From assembly GCA_965227335.1 (NCBI GenBank), contig CBDDFV010000002.1, positions 356,486-420,485 of the forward strand: a DNA stretch of 64,000 nt, given 5' to 3'. Positions 17,912-26,393 of the stretch are shown in pieces; the first letter of the stretch is position 1; every line of letters begins with the position of its first letter. The DNA comes from CBDDFV01 sp965227335 (lineage in GTDB: Bacteria; Planctomycetota; Phycisphaerae; Phycisphaerales; SM1A02). The position numbers and the translations under genes are program-made. The notes under the pieces were generated by a model, which worked only from the letters and a program-made list of their open reading frames with translations, was not told the origin of the DNA and did not search any database.

Positions 17912-18406
17912 TCAGGACGCCGGCGGCAGGTCCGGGTCGTGCGCGATCAGTTCCAGACGGTTGCCTTCAGGGTCGCTGAAGAACATCGCCCGCGCCGACA
18001 TGGCGGGAAACACGCTGAAGGCGACGTCAAGACCCAGCCCGCGCAAACGCGCGGCGTGCGTCTCAAACGCGTCGATCGGGATCTCGAATGCGAGATGATT
18101 GAGCGTGGATCGCGTCACGTCGTGGCCCGCGAACCGTGACTTCGCAAACACGTGTCGTTCGTAATCAATGAGAACGAGCAGACACGGGTGACGTCCGCTC
18201 CGTCCGAGCGGCGTGTCCGACGAGGTGATCGTGAGGAAGCAGATCGTCGGCGCGCCGTCCGGATCGGGCGCCGCGCCCGTTGTATGCGACGCCTCCCCGA
18301 AGACCGGGAAGCCCAGAACGTCGCGATAGAACTCGCGCATCGCGGGCAGGTCGCGGACGCTGAGCACGATTTCGGCGGGTCCGAGGATGGGCGGCGGATC
18401 AGTCAT
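17912..18406 (-). CDS. VOC/glyoxalase family protein
   Basis: 164 residues from ATG 18406 (MTDPPPILG). The two beta-alpha-beta-beta-beta halves of a VOC fold are visible: AEIVLSVRDLPAMREFYRDVLGFPVFGE, then LNHLAFEIPIDAFETHAARLRGLGL with FFSDPEGNRLELIAHD at the end. The His of LNHLAFE and the Glu of LELIAHD are in metal-ligand positions of the family. It may be a dioxygenase, a resistance protein or a lyase; the sequence does not decide. Its start overlaps the end of the upstream GNAT gene by 8 bp, so the two are translated together. Confidence 0.85.
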   Translation of the reverse strand: MTDPPPILGPAEIVLSVRDLPAMREFYRDVLGFPVFGEASHTTGAAPDPDGAPTICFLTITSSDTPLGRSGRHPCLLVLIDYERHVFAKSRFAGHDVTRSTLNHLAFEIPIDAFETHAARLRGLGLDVAFSVFPAMSARAMFFSDPEGNRLELIAHDPDLPPAS

Positions 18407-18983
18407 CGCCGTCACCCCCCGACCGCCACGTTTCGCGTGCGATCGCATAGACGACGGACGGAACCCCGCCGAAGACGCAGTCGCTGTCGTGGGTCAGGCC
18501 GAGCTTCGTCATCACCCGAATCGACGCCGCGTTTTCGGCGAGCGCGCCGGCGATGACGCGCGGCGCTTCGATCGTCTCGAACCCGTGGGCCAGCAATCGA
18601 CGCGACCCTTCCGTCGCGTACCCGCGCCCCCACGCGTCAAGGCGGATGCGGTAGCCGAGTTCCAGATCGCCCGGCCGGCTCGGCGTGTCGTCGAGCGGCG
18701 GACGCAGGTGGAACCAGCCGATGAACCCCTCACCCTCCGGCGCCGCCGCGTCCTCCGCCATCCAGAACCCGGTGCGATGGTCATTCCGGTCGAGTTCGCG
18801 CCAGCGGGGGATCACTTTCTCGAGGAAGTGTTCGGGCGTCGGCACGAACGGTTGCAGGACGTACCGGCGGACGGGCTCGGGACGATCCAGATCGGCCAGC
18901 AACGCCGCATCGGACTCGCGTACGGGACGGAGGCGGAGGCGTTCGGTGTGGAGGGTGGGCTTGATCGGCGGAAGATCGCTCAT
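18399..18983 (-). CDS. GNAT acetyltransferase, RimJ/RimL type
   Basis: 194 residues. It begins LHTERLRLRPVRESDAALLADL, the standard RimJ/RimL opening, and has LELGYRIRLDAWGRGYATEGSRRLL as the acetyl-CoA loop, then NAASIRVMTKLGL, the conserved end of the domain. The family acetylates protein N-termini or small molecules; the acceptor cannot be told from sequence. It is divergent from the S41 peptidase gene and translationally coupled to the VOC gene. Confidence 0.88.
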   Translation of the reverse strand: MSDLPPIKPTLHTERLRLRPVRESDAALLADLDRPEPVRRYVLQPFVPTPEHFLEKVIPRWRELDRNDHRTGFWMAEDAAAPEGEGFIGWFHLRPPLDDTPSRPGDLELGYRIRLDAWGRGYATEGSRRLLAHGFETIEAPRVIAGALAENAASIRVMTKLGLTHDSDCVFGGVPSVVYAIARETWRSGGDGDD

Positions 18984-19163
18984 GAAGGATCACCAGCACG
19001 ACGAATGGACATGATCACCGTGGTGCACGCGTCAGGGACGACCTGAGCCGCGTGTCCGGGGAAAACCGCGTCGACACGTTCTCGAGTCGACGAGCGGCAG
19101 AATCGGCGGTGCGGCCTTGGCGCGAGCCCTCGCTCATGGTGGACTGTAGATGGAGTGCGACCC

Positions 19164-20228
19164 ATGTACAAGCGAATCAGCCTTGCGCTGACCTCGGTCA
19201 CGTTCGCCGGCCTCTTGTGTCACACGACGCTCGCAGGACCAGAACTCGACGACGAGGCCGCCGCCTACCTCGATCGTTGCCTGACCGAAATGGAACGATT
19301 GTCGATCCGCCGGACCGAGATCGACTGGTCCGATGTCAGGACGCAGGTGTTCGAAGCAGCGGACGGCGCACAATCGCCGGCCGAGACGCACGACGCGATT
19401 CGACTCGCCATCCGCCTGCTCGACGACGGACATTCGTACTTGTACGTCCCGGCCCCGCCGCCGACGGCCGGCGACGACACGGCCGAGGCGGATTGGGGCG
19501 AAGCGTGGGTGATCGCCAGCACGTCGGAGGACCTGACCGCTCGCCGACTCGACGGCGATGTCGGATACGTCCTGATCCCCAGCTTCGGCGGGGAGTCGAG
19601 TTGGGATCCCGCCGCCGCGAACGCCTTCGCAGATCGGATTCACGAGGCCGTCCGCGAACTCGATGCATCGGGCGTGACCGGGTGGGTCGTTGATCTGCGC
19701 TTCAACTCGGGCGGCAACATGTGGCCCATGCTTGCGGGACTCGGACCCCTGGTCGGCGACGGCGAGATTGGCGCGTTCGTGGCCGGCCGGAGCACGGCGC
19801 CCTGGTTGTACGCCTGGGGCGGCGCTGGGACGCCCGGCGTCAGGAACGCGCAGGTCGCCACGCCGCACCGGTTGGAGAATCCCGGCGCGCCCGTCGCTGT
19901 CCTCACCGGCAAGTATTGCCTGAGTTCGGGCGAAGCGATCGTCACGGCGTTGCGCGGCCGGCCGAACACGCGGTTCTTCGGGGTTCCGACCGGCGGCGCC
20001 TCGACCGCCACCCAGCCGATCTGGCTGGGCGACGGTGCGATGGTGTTCCTGACCACGGCGGTGTACGCCGATCGGACGGGGCGGACATACGGCGGACCCA
20101 TCGCCCCCGATGTCGTCGTCGAAGGCGGCCCTCGCCTGGCCGCCGATCTCGCCGACGACTCCGCCGACCCCGTCCTCGCCGAGGCCCGCCGGTGGCTTTC
20201 GGAGCAGGCAGCGACCGCGGTCCGCTGA
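19164..20228 (+). CDS. Secreted S41 family peptidase
   Basis: 354 residues from ATG 19164, with GGAG eight bases upstream. A signal peptide (ends near LAGP, residue 24) is followed by a helical region and the S41 tail-specific protease core: VVDLRFNSGGNMWPMLAG, then VLTGKYCLSSGEAIVTALRG with the nucleophile Ser at 254 or 255, and FGVPTGGASTATQP. A PDZ domain is not evident, so it fits the short S41B-type group. It is probably exported to the periplasm or surface and may trim or degrade proteins there. It stands alone between a divergent GNAT gene and a gene-free stretch. Confidence 0.85.
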   Translation: MYKRISLALTSVTFAGLLCHTTLAGPELDDEAAAYLDRCLTEMERLSIRRTEIDWSDVRTQVFEAADGAQSPAETHDAIRLAIRLLDDGHSYLYVPAPPPTAGDDTAEADWGEAWVIASTSEDLTARRLDGDVGYVLIPSFGGESSWDPAAANAFADRIHEAVRELDASGVTGWVVDLRFNSGGNMWPMLAGLGPLVGDGEIGAFVAGRSTAPWLYAWGGAGTPGVRNAQVATPHRLENPGAPVAVLTGKYCLSSGEAIVTALRGRPNTRFFGVPTGGASTATQPIWLGDGAMVFLTTAVYADRTGRTYGGPIAPDVVVEGGPRLAADLADDSADPVLAEARRWLSEQAATAVR

Positions 20229-20561
20229 GGCGAGACGCCCAGCCCGGCCCGAATCGCGCTCGGGAAAACCCCTTCGCGCCCGCTCAGAGTGCCGGACTCT
20301 TCGCCTTCGGATGGCCGGACTTGTGTGCATGCGACGCCGCATCTCGCGGTTCGCCACGTCGCAGTTGAGGCGCACCACCGAGACCGTCAACTGGACTGGC
20401 GTCTTCCGTCATCGTGAGAACGCCAGACGTCCGTTCCCCTGCGACGTTGTGGCCGACGGGCCCGCCGAACAGAGGGTCGAAATCCCCGTAGCCCGGCGTT
20501 GTCGGCGCGTCACACTGTAATCATCTGATCTGTACCCCCCCGGGGCTGGGAGGTTTTTGGG
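20229..20561. other. Intergenic region without recognised gene
   Basis: 333 bases between the S41 peptidase and the next secreted protein. No coding frame with family resemblance, no RNA gene and no strong hairpin were seen. The last 15 bases hold the ribosome site (GGGAGG, 20548-20553) of the following gene. Confidence 0.5.
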
Positions 20562-22172
20562 ATGGTGGAACATACCATGCGCGCGATGATCGTCTTCTCA
20601 ACCGTTCTGGGCGCGGCGTCGGTCGCGCACGGAGGCGAGCCCGGTCCGAATCGATGCAGCCTCGTCCCCTGGGAGTTCCAGTGCGTCGAGATCGATCTCG
20701 GGCTGGGGGCGGGCAACCCCGATGTCATGGGGTTCCTGCTCACGGTCTGCAACTGCAAGCCGGAGACGGCGCTGTTCACCTTCACCGCCTCGTCGGACAG
20801 CGGCGTGGTCGTGCCGCCGTCGGGCGCCTTCGGCCTGCCGCCGGGCGGCTGCGGCATCCTGCCGATGGGGCTTCTCTGTCCGGGCGACGGTCCCGTCACG
20901 TTGAACGTGGAGGTCGTCAAGGTCTTGCCGTCGGTCGAGACGTTCTCGTGTCTTGCGATCGGGACCGCGCAGTCCGACGCAACCGAGTGGACGCTGACGC
21001 CCAATCCGGCGATCGACGCCGCGCCGGGCGATGACGTCGAGTTTCTCTGGACGGTCACGAACACCGGTGACCTGCCCGCCACCTTCGACGCTCCGGCGGT
21101 CATGCAGATGCCCGAGGGCGCCTTCGACATGGTGACCATCACGCCCCCCGGACGGCTCAATCCCGGCGAGAGCGATCTCCTGTCCATCGCCGCCGTCGTG
21201 AACGACCCCGGCGAATCGTGCCCCAGCTTCGGCGACCTGCTGCTCGAATACGACACCGACGGCGATCGTCTTCCCGAGGTCGCGGCGTCCGGCGGCGCCC
21301 GCGTCATCCCCCCCGACCCGCCATGTCCGGACAAGACGCCCGACCTCGACGGCGACGGCGTCGTCGGCGCGTCGGATCTCGCCGGACTCCTGTCCCAATG
21401 GGGTCCATTCGCCCCCGACGACACCTGCTCGCTGCCGTGGGACCTGTTGTGCGCACGCGTGCCGTTGGGGCCCCTGACGCTCAACATCGCGGTCATGGAT
21501 CTGCGGATCCGCAACAACACGAACGCGCCGCAGTCGTACGCCTACGTGCTGACCGGCGGCGAACCGGGGACGGTGTTCTTTCCGCCCGCCGGCGTCGCCG
21601 CCGCGCCGCCCGGACAGACGTGCTTCATCCCGGTGATCGCCGCGTGTCCGCCGGAGGGCGGCGACCAGACGACCCTCACCGCCAACGTGACCCGCCTGAG
21701 CGACGGCTTCACCTTCTCCTGTGAGGGCCAGGCCACGACGCCCACGGTCGATCTGGAGGTTGCTCCTCAGCTGCTGCGCATCGAGTCGCCCCCCGGAGAG
21801 CTGTTCACGCTGCAATGGAGTGTCGCCAACCCCGGGCCGGACCCCGTCTTCTTCGACTACGCGCTGACCACGATGCCGGCCGACGGCGTGCTCAGCCTCT
21901 CGAACGAAACGCCGGGGCCGATCATGATCCCGCCCGGCGCGACGGAGATGATCAGCGTCGATGTGACCGTGGACCCGGATCCGGACGGGCCGATGGGCGA
22001 CGTGCTGTTCGCCTTCGACTGGGACGGCAGCGGTCAGCTCCAGGTGGCGACCTCCGCCAAGGTGGAGATCCTGCCGCTCTGTCCGCCGCCGAGCGCGGAT
22101 TTCGACGGCGACGGTGTCATCGGAGCGGCGGACCTCGCGATCCTGCTCAGCGCCTGGGGCATGACCCCCTGA
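20562..22172 (+). CDS. Secreted protein with two repeats, each ending in a dockerin half
   Basis: 536 residues. GGGAGG lies eight bases before ATG 20562; a short signal peptide ends near VAHGGE. The chain is an internal duplication of about 250 residues. Copy one starts CSLVPWEFQCVEIDLG and copy two CSLPWDLLCARVPLG; each has a proline/glycine-rich beta domain, then a second beta domain (TLTPNPAIDAAPGDDVEFLW; EVAPQLLRIESPPGELF). Each ends in a single EF-hand-like repeat: DLDGDGVVGASDLAGLLSQWG and DFDGDGVIGAADLAILLSAWG. So the dockerin halves are about 250 residues apart rather than adjacent. Extracellular; function unknown. Confidence 0.8.
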   Translation: MVEHTMRAMIVFSTVLGAASVAHGGEPGPNRCSLVPWEFQCVEIDLGLGAGNPDVMGFLLTVCNCKPETALFTFTASSDSGVVVPPSGAFGLPPGGCGILPMGLLCPGDGPVTLNVEVVKVLPSVETFSCLAIGTAQSDATEWTLTPNPAIDAAPGDDVEFLWTVTNTGDLPATFDAPAVMQMPEGAFDMVTITPPGRLNPGESDLLSIAAVVNDPGESCPSFGDLLLEYDTDGDRLPEVAASGGARVIPPDPPCPDKTPDLDGDGVVGASDLAGLLSQWGPFAPDDTCSLPWDLLCARVPLGPLTLNIAVMDLRIRNNTNAPQSYAYVLTGGEPGTVFFPPAGVAAAPPGQTCFIPVIAACPPEGGDQTTLTANVTRLSDGFTFSCEGQATTPTVDLEVAPQLLRIESPPGELFTLQWSVANPGPDPVFFDYALTTMPADGVLSLSNETPGPIMIPPGATEMISVDVTVDPDPDGPMGDVLFAFDWDGSGQLQVATSAKVEILPLCPPPSADFDGDGVIGAADLAILLSAWGMTP

Positions 22173-22209
22173 CGGAGCGGGCTCGACGCGGCGGCGTCCG
22201 GCCCGATGC

Positions 22210-23556
22210 TCACCCCGACGGCGGCTCGAACGCCATCGACACCTGCGACCCGTACACCGGATAGTCGATCGAACAGCGGTAGCCCCGAAACGACCGCTCA
22301 TCCCAACCCAGACTCGCAAACGCGTGACGCAGCAGGCGGACGTGATGCGGTGCGTCCGCGTGACGCGCGGCGCCGACGCCGGGGCCCAGGAGTTGAATCG
22401 ATTCGAGCAGATCGAGTCGATCCGCGTCACGGGTCGGGTCGTTCAGATCCGCCACGCCTTCGAAACTCGTGTCATGGATCAGCAGTTGCGGATCCCGACG
22501 CGGATAGACGTCGTCGTGCACGAAGCAATCGAAGAGAAGTTGCTTCGCGGGCGTCGAGATTTCGGCGAAGACATAGCCGCGCCGACCGCTCCCGGCCGGC
22601 ACGAAGCGCGGCATTTCCGCGAAGTTGACTTCGCCGACGAGCAGGTCAGTCGCTGAGCCGGGACCAAACGCGTCGCCGGCGAGCAGGTAGTGGATCGACT
22701 CTCCGACCGTGCGCCGTTCGACGGGGGCGGGCGGCGCGTCGCAGAAGCTGTCAAGACGAAACGCATCAAAGGTGTCGCCGATCGCGCCGTCGAGCGCCCG
22801 GGGTTGACGCGGGGCCTCCGCCGGGGCGAGCCGGCGCGACGTGCACCGCACCGCCACGCCCGGTCGCAGACGCTGCAGACCCAGCAGCCCCATGATCCAG
22901 ACGACGTCGAGTTTCTCGCCGTCTTCGGCGGGATGCAGGATGACGGTGGCGAGCGTGACGTCCGCCGCCGCGCCCTTGAGCTGGCTCGTCGCCCGAAAGA
23001 GCGACTGCTTGCGTCGGAGTTCGAACTCGCGTCGCGCTTCCGGGAGCCACGCGGCGATGATCGCGTCCAGGGCGGAGCGGTCGCCGATGTCGCGCCGGAT
23101 GAGGTGGTCGAAGGCGTTGACGGCGTCGAGCGCGGCGTCGACGAGCGGCGTGTGCACGCCCCGCCGGCCGGCCGCCCGGACGAGTCGGCGCATCGGGGCC
23201 GGCCCCGGCGCCGCGTGCACCGTGGCCATCGGGTCCCCGGCGCGGACGCACTTCAGCACCCGGCTCGCCAGCACTTTGTCGAGACCGAGATCGGACGCCA
23301 GCGCCTGCGGACCCGACGGACCGCCCGGCAGCGCCCGGATCACCGCCCCGAGGGTCTCGGCGAGTCCGCGGCCGACTTCCGCCACCCGCGCTTCCAGCGA
23401 CGCACCGCCGTCCGCCGGCGCGTCCGTCCCGTCAACACCCCCCGCGGCAGAGGCGGCGGACGCTGCGGACGCGGCCCCGACCGCGGCTGGGCCGAGTGAC
23501 GAGGGCGGGGATGGGGACGAGGATGGCGACGATGGCGGCGAGGGGGACGGGCTCAT
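22210..23556 (-). CDS. Uncharacterised protein with HTH-like N-terminal segment
   Basis: 448 residues. The first 45 are a Ser/Pro/Ala low-complexity run and may not be translated if a later start is used. Residues 60-130 (GPQALASDLGLDKVLASRVLKCV) look like a helix-turn-helix, suggesting a regulator. The rest is mixed alpha/beta with a conserved-looking middle (DIGDRSALDAIIAAWLPEARREFELRRKQSL) and C-terminal YRCSIDYPVYGSQVSMAFE. I do not recognise the family. It is convergent with the preceding secreted protein and divergent from the next one. Confidence 0.65.
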   Translation of the reverse strand: MSPSPSPPSSPSSSPSPPSSLGPAAVGAASAASAASAAGGVDGTDAPADGGASLEARVAEVGRGLAETLGAVIRALPGGPSGPQALASDLGLDKVLASRVLKCVRAGDPMATVHAAPGPAPMRRLVRAAGRRGVHTPLVDAALDAVNAFDHLIRRDIGDRSALDAIIAAWLPEARREFELRRKQSLFRATSQLKGAAADVTLATVILHPAEDGEKLDVVWIMGLLGLQRLRPGVAVRCTSRRLAPAEAPRQPRALDGAIGDTFDAFRLDSFCDAPPAPVERRTVGESIHYLLAGDAFGPGSATDLLVGEVNFAEMPRFVPAGSGRRGYVFAEISTPAKQLLFDCFVHDDVYPRRDPQLLIHDTSFEGVADLNDPTRDADRLDLLESIQLLGPGVGAARHADAPHHVRLLRHAFASLGWDERSFRGYRCSIDYPVYGSQVSMAFEPPSG

Positions 23557-23603
23557 GACGCCCAGTCTAGGCCCCCCTTCCCACCCCCGCCAGCGCCTTC
23601 CCA

Positions 23604-23622
23604 GAAGTTTCTATGAAACTTC
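23604..23622. promoter_or_regulatory. Perfect inverted repeat, probable operator
   Basis: GAAGTTTC-TAT-GAAACTTC is a perfect palindrome with 8-bp arms and a 3-base centre. It ends one base before the TTGACA at 23624, in the divergent region between 23556 and 23837. Size and position suit a dimeric regulator; the regulator is unknown. Confidence 0.6.
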
Positions 23623-23623
23623 C

Positions 23624-23651
23624 TTGACAGTTTTCCGGAACCCCGTAGAGT
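23624..23651 (+). promoter_or_regulatory. Candidate promoter
   Basis: TTGACA (23624-23629) and TAGAGT (23646-23651) are spaced 16 bp apart. It would leave a 5' leader of about 180 bases before the ATG at 23837. The perfect -35 and adjacent palindrome support it; the -10 matches the consensus at four of six bases. Confidence 0.55.
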
Positions 23652-23836
23652 CATGTGCGAAGGCCTCGAACGCGGGCCCGGCGACGTCGCCGCTCGCACC
23701 GGCGTTGGTTCGGCGGCGCGGCCAAACGGGCCGGCGGCCGACGCACCAGCTCGCGATTCGACCTTCGATCGACGGCTCGCGTGAAGCGCCACGCGAACGC
23801 CGCCCCTCTGCCCCCTCACAGGAACGGAAGACAGTC

Positions 23837-24664
23837 ATGACGAAAACGAAGCATGCGACGATGGGATGGCTCGGCGCCCTGGGTCTGACCGCCGCGGCGT
23901 TCGCCGGCGGCGTCAACACCACGGTGTTCGACTTTGAAGACGGCCTGGACGGCTGGTCCGGGGCCGGCGCGTTCTTTGACGCGACGGGCGGCAACCCGGA
24001 CGGCCACCTCCACGTGGTCTTCAACAACTTCGGGATCACCATCCGCAACGACACCTCGCCGGCGACCGCGCAGGATTTCAGCCAGTACGAGAGCGTCACG
24101 ATCTCGATGGATCTGAAGGTCGAGGACATCTCGTTCTTCGGCTCCTCGGTCACGCGTCCGTGGCTCGTCGAGATTCGTGATTACGACAACCCGCCGGGCG
24201 GCTACCCGTGGGTGTCGGTGTGGTATCTCTTTGACTGGGTCGGCGCGGGCGACTGGACGACGTGGTCCGTGACGATCGACGACACCGCCGCCGCCTCGCC
24301 TCCGGCGGGCTGGGCGGGCTATGGCGCCGAGGATCCTGACACGTTCGAACCGATTCTGCCGCCCGACCGTACGTTCGAGAGCGTGCTTGCCGGCGCCGAC
24401 GAAGTGGTGTTCACGACGCTGCAGCCGGGATTCTTCTTCGGCTTCACCGACTTCGATCTGCGGGTGGACAACATCACCATCGAAACCGTGAGCACGCCGA
24501 CGCCGACGCCCGGTGATCTCGACGGCGACGGTGATGTCGACGCGGCGGATCTCGCAATCATGCTTGCCGCGTGGGGACCGTGCGCCGGCTGCGAAGCCGA
24601 CCTTGACGGCGATCGGGAAGTCGGTCCCGCCGACCTCGCGACGCTCCTTGCGAACTGGAGCTGA
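23837..24664 (+). CDS. Secreted beta-sandwich protein with dockerin tail
   Basis: 275 residues. A signal peptide (ends near AAFAGG, residue 25) is followed by a lectin- or CBM-like beta-sandwich: FDFEDGLDGWSGAGAFFDATGG, then TISMDLKVEDI, VSVWYLFDWVGAGDWTTWSV and FDLRVDNITIETV. This pattern is that of laminin-G/carbohydrate-binding folds in many planctomycete exported proteins. A TPTPTP linker leads to two EF-hand-like repeats (GDLDGDGDVDAADLA; ADLDGDREVGPADLA). Extracellular carbohydrate binding is plausible but inferred from fold pattern alone. Confidence 0.8.
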   Translation: MTKTKHATMGWLGALGLTAAAFAGGVNTTVFDFEDGLDGWSGAGAFFDATGGNPDGHLHVVFNNFGITIRNDTSPATAQDFSQYESVTISMDLKVEDISFFGSSVTRPWLVEIRDYDNPPGGYPWVSVWYLFDWVGAGDWTTWSVTIDDTAAASPPAGWAGYGAEDPDTFEPILPPDRTFESVLAGADEVVFTTLQPGFFFGFTDFDLRVDNITIETVSTPTPTPGDLDGDGDVDAADLAIMLAAWGPCAGCEADLDGDREVGPADLATLLANWS

Positions 24665-24756
24665 TTCCGACCCTCCCAAGGCGGGGCGATGCGGCGCGGC
24701 GACCCGCCGCGCCCGTCGCCGCCTCCGCCTGATCCCGAGCTGATTGCTCGGGGAGC

Positions 24757-24780
24757 GACGCCCGGCGTCACGGCCGGGCG
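24757..24780. terminator. Stem-loop between convergent genes
   Basis: ACGCCCGGC (24757-24765) pairs perfectly with GCCGGGCGT (24772-24780) around a 6-base loop. It lies between the secreted protein gene and the convergent gene at 24825. The T-run after it is weak (TGTTG). Confidence 0.5.
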
Positions 24781-24824
24781 TTGTTGCGCGCGATCAGTCT
24801 TGCGTGCGATATGGTTGCGCGCGA

Positions 24825-25433
24825 TCAGGGATCGGACGCATCGGGCGTCTCGGGCCACAGCGGCCCGAAGATCCCCTGGGAGACGGGCGTGTTGTTGTTC
24901 CAGACGCCTTCGCGCGATTCCTGTTCAAGTCGCTTGAGATCGTCGACCACAGCATCCAGGTAGACGCCGTAGGCACGCGTCGCCGATTCGTCTTCGACGG
25001 CGGCCCCGTAGGCGGCGTCCGCCCGTCCGACCGCGATGATCGCGGCCTCGACCGCGCGGGAATGTTCGAGGACATCGGCGGCGATCGCGGCGTGGGCGGC
25101 GGCGTCGGCCGCCAGATCCGCTGCGATGCATTCGAGTCGCTCGAGGTGCGCCAGGTCGAGAATGGCGGCCGCCGCCGCGCATGCCCCGGCTGTGTCGAGC
25201 ACATCGGTTCGGTAGTCTTCATCGGCGGCGGTCGCGGCGGCGGTGGCGGCGGTATCGAGCACGCGCTGGATCGTGCCGCGGTGTTCATCGGTCATGAGAT
25301 CGACGACGCGTTCGACACATCGCACCGCGAACGCAACGGCGGCCCAGCGGGGCAGCGATCGCAGGCGGGGCGTGAGGGCTTCATCGGCGTCGTGGGCCGC
25401 GTCACGCGGTCCGGCAGGATCAGGTGTGTCCAC
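24825..25433 (-). CDS. Uncharacterised Ala-rich helical protein
   Basis: 202 residues starting at a GTG. Almost entirely helical and alanine-rich (AATAAATAADEDYRTDVLD; AADLAADAAAHAAIAADVL), with an opening of LPRWAAVAFAVRCVERVVDL that I recall from short planctomycete hypothetical proteins. No catalytic motif, signal peptide or membrane segment. Codon use is like its neighbours and the acidic helices are regular, so I take it as a real gene. Function unknown. Confidence 0.6.
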   Translation of the reverse strand: MDTPDPAGPRDAAHDADEALTPRLRSLPRWAAVAFAVRCVERVVDLMTDEHRGTIQRVLDTAATAAATAADEDYRTDVLDTAGACAAAAAILDLAHLERLECIAADLAADAAAHAAIAADVLEHSRAVEAAIIAVGRADAAYGAAVEDESATRAYGVYLDAVVDDLKRLEQESREGVWNNNTPVSQGIFGPLWPETPDASDP

Positions 25434-25861
25434 GAGGGCTCTCGTTCTGACGCGTGCGCGCCACTCTCCCCCTCGTCAAGATGAACCGACAGCCGCTGCA
25501 CCCGCGGCAGCGCGCCTTCTTCTTCATCCTGCATACGACCTCTGCATGACGATCTCAGACGGCCGGTCATGATTTTCGGCAGATTGACCTTTCGAGGCGG
25601 ACAATCTGGAGAATCAGGGCGAGCGCGGGGTCTTTATGCATCGAATCCGATGCTTGTATTGCAATCGATACGTGTTGCGCGTCTGCGATCACACCGGCCG
25701 TTTCGAACGGACCTCATCGAACTCGAGACCGCGCGATGGTCCATGTCCTCGACGAGTTCACACGAGCGAACGGCGTACAGCGCGGCGGGACATCTTTCGA
25801 CGGCGTGCGGGAACAACTCGACCCGCCGTCGCATTCGGGACCGGGCGTGTGGTCTGTCCGG
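25434..25861. other. Intergenic region without recognised gene
   Basis: 428 bases, somewhat less GC-rich near 25600-25700. It contains a small inverted repeat, GCATCG-AATC-CGATGC (25638-25653), without a following T-run. Short frames cross it but none shows a domain or codon pattern like the neighbours. Confidence 0.45.
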
Positions 25862-26329
25862 TCAGTGCACGGTCTGGATGGTGGTGATCTCGGCGAGACT
25901 CGCATCGCCGCACCGCACCCGAATGGCGCGATACGTCGGGAACCGCGCCGGTCCGTCGTACCGGACGTCCATGGTCGTGACCACCTGCGCGACCACGCCG
26001 TCGGGCGGCGTCAGGACGAGTTCCAGGATCTGGGCGGGCGGCATCATGCGATCCGCTGGGCCTTCCCGCCACGTCGCGATATAGCCCGGCGTCGGCAGGT
26101 CGATGCGCCCGGTCACGACGAGACGCGGGCCGTTCGGATTCGGCATTCGATCGACCATCGCCGTCCAGCCGCGGTGATCGAGCACCGGGCACGACGATGC
26201 CGTGGACGGGGATACCCGGGCGGGCGCGGTCGCGGAAGTCGGATCGTCCGCCTCATCGGAAGCGGCGCATCCGACGAGCGTGATAACGAAGGCGAGGCGC
26301 CAGAATGCGACATATGAGGCGGTCTTCAT
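25862..26329 (-). CDS. Small lipoprotein
   Basis: 155 residues from ATG 26329. The N-terminus MKTASYVAFWRLAFVITLVGC ends in a lipobox (LVGC, Cys at 21), so it is exported and lipid-anchored. The mature part is a single small beta-rich domain (RLVVTGRIDLPTPGYIATW, ILELVLTPPDGVV, YRAIRVRCG) with no family I can name. It is divergent from the DUF4344 gene, with 64 bp between the starts, so the two may share regulation. Confidence 0.72.
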   Translation of the reverse strand: MKTASYVAFWRLAFVITLVGCAASDEADDPTSATAPARVSPSTASSCPVLDHRGWTAMVDRMPNPNGPRLVVTGRIDLPTPGYIATWREGPADRMMPPAQILELVLTPPDGVVAQVVTTMDVRYDGPARFPTYRAIRVRCGDASLAEITTIQTVH

Positions 26330-26393
26330 GGTCCCGAGTATCGCCCCTCGACCGGCGCTTGCAACTGCGGTCGGCGCCAGTACGCTCGGTCGC

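Noticed and set aside
25638..25653. Small inverted repeat as a terminator
   Set aside because: Six-base arms without a T-run and not placed at the end of any gene.
25569..26084. 171-codon plus-strand frame in and beyond the gene-free stretch
   Set aside because: It runs antisense over the lipoprotein gene, and has no domain or ribosome site.
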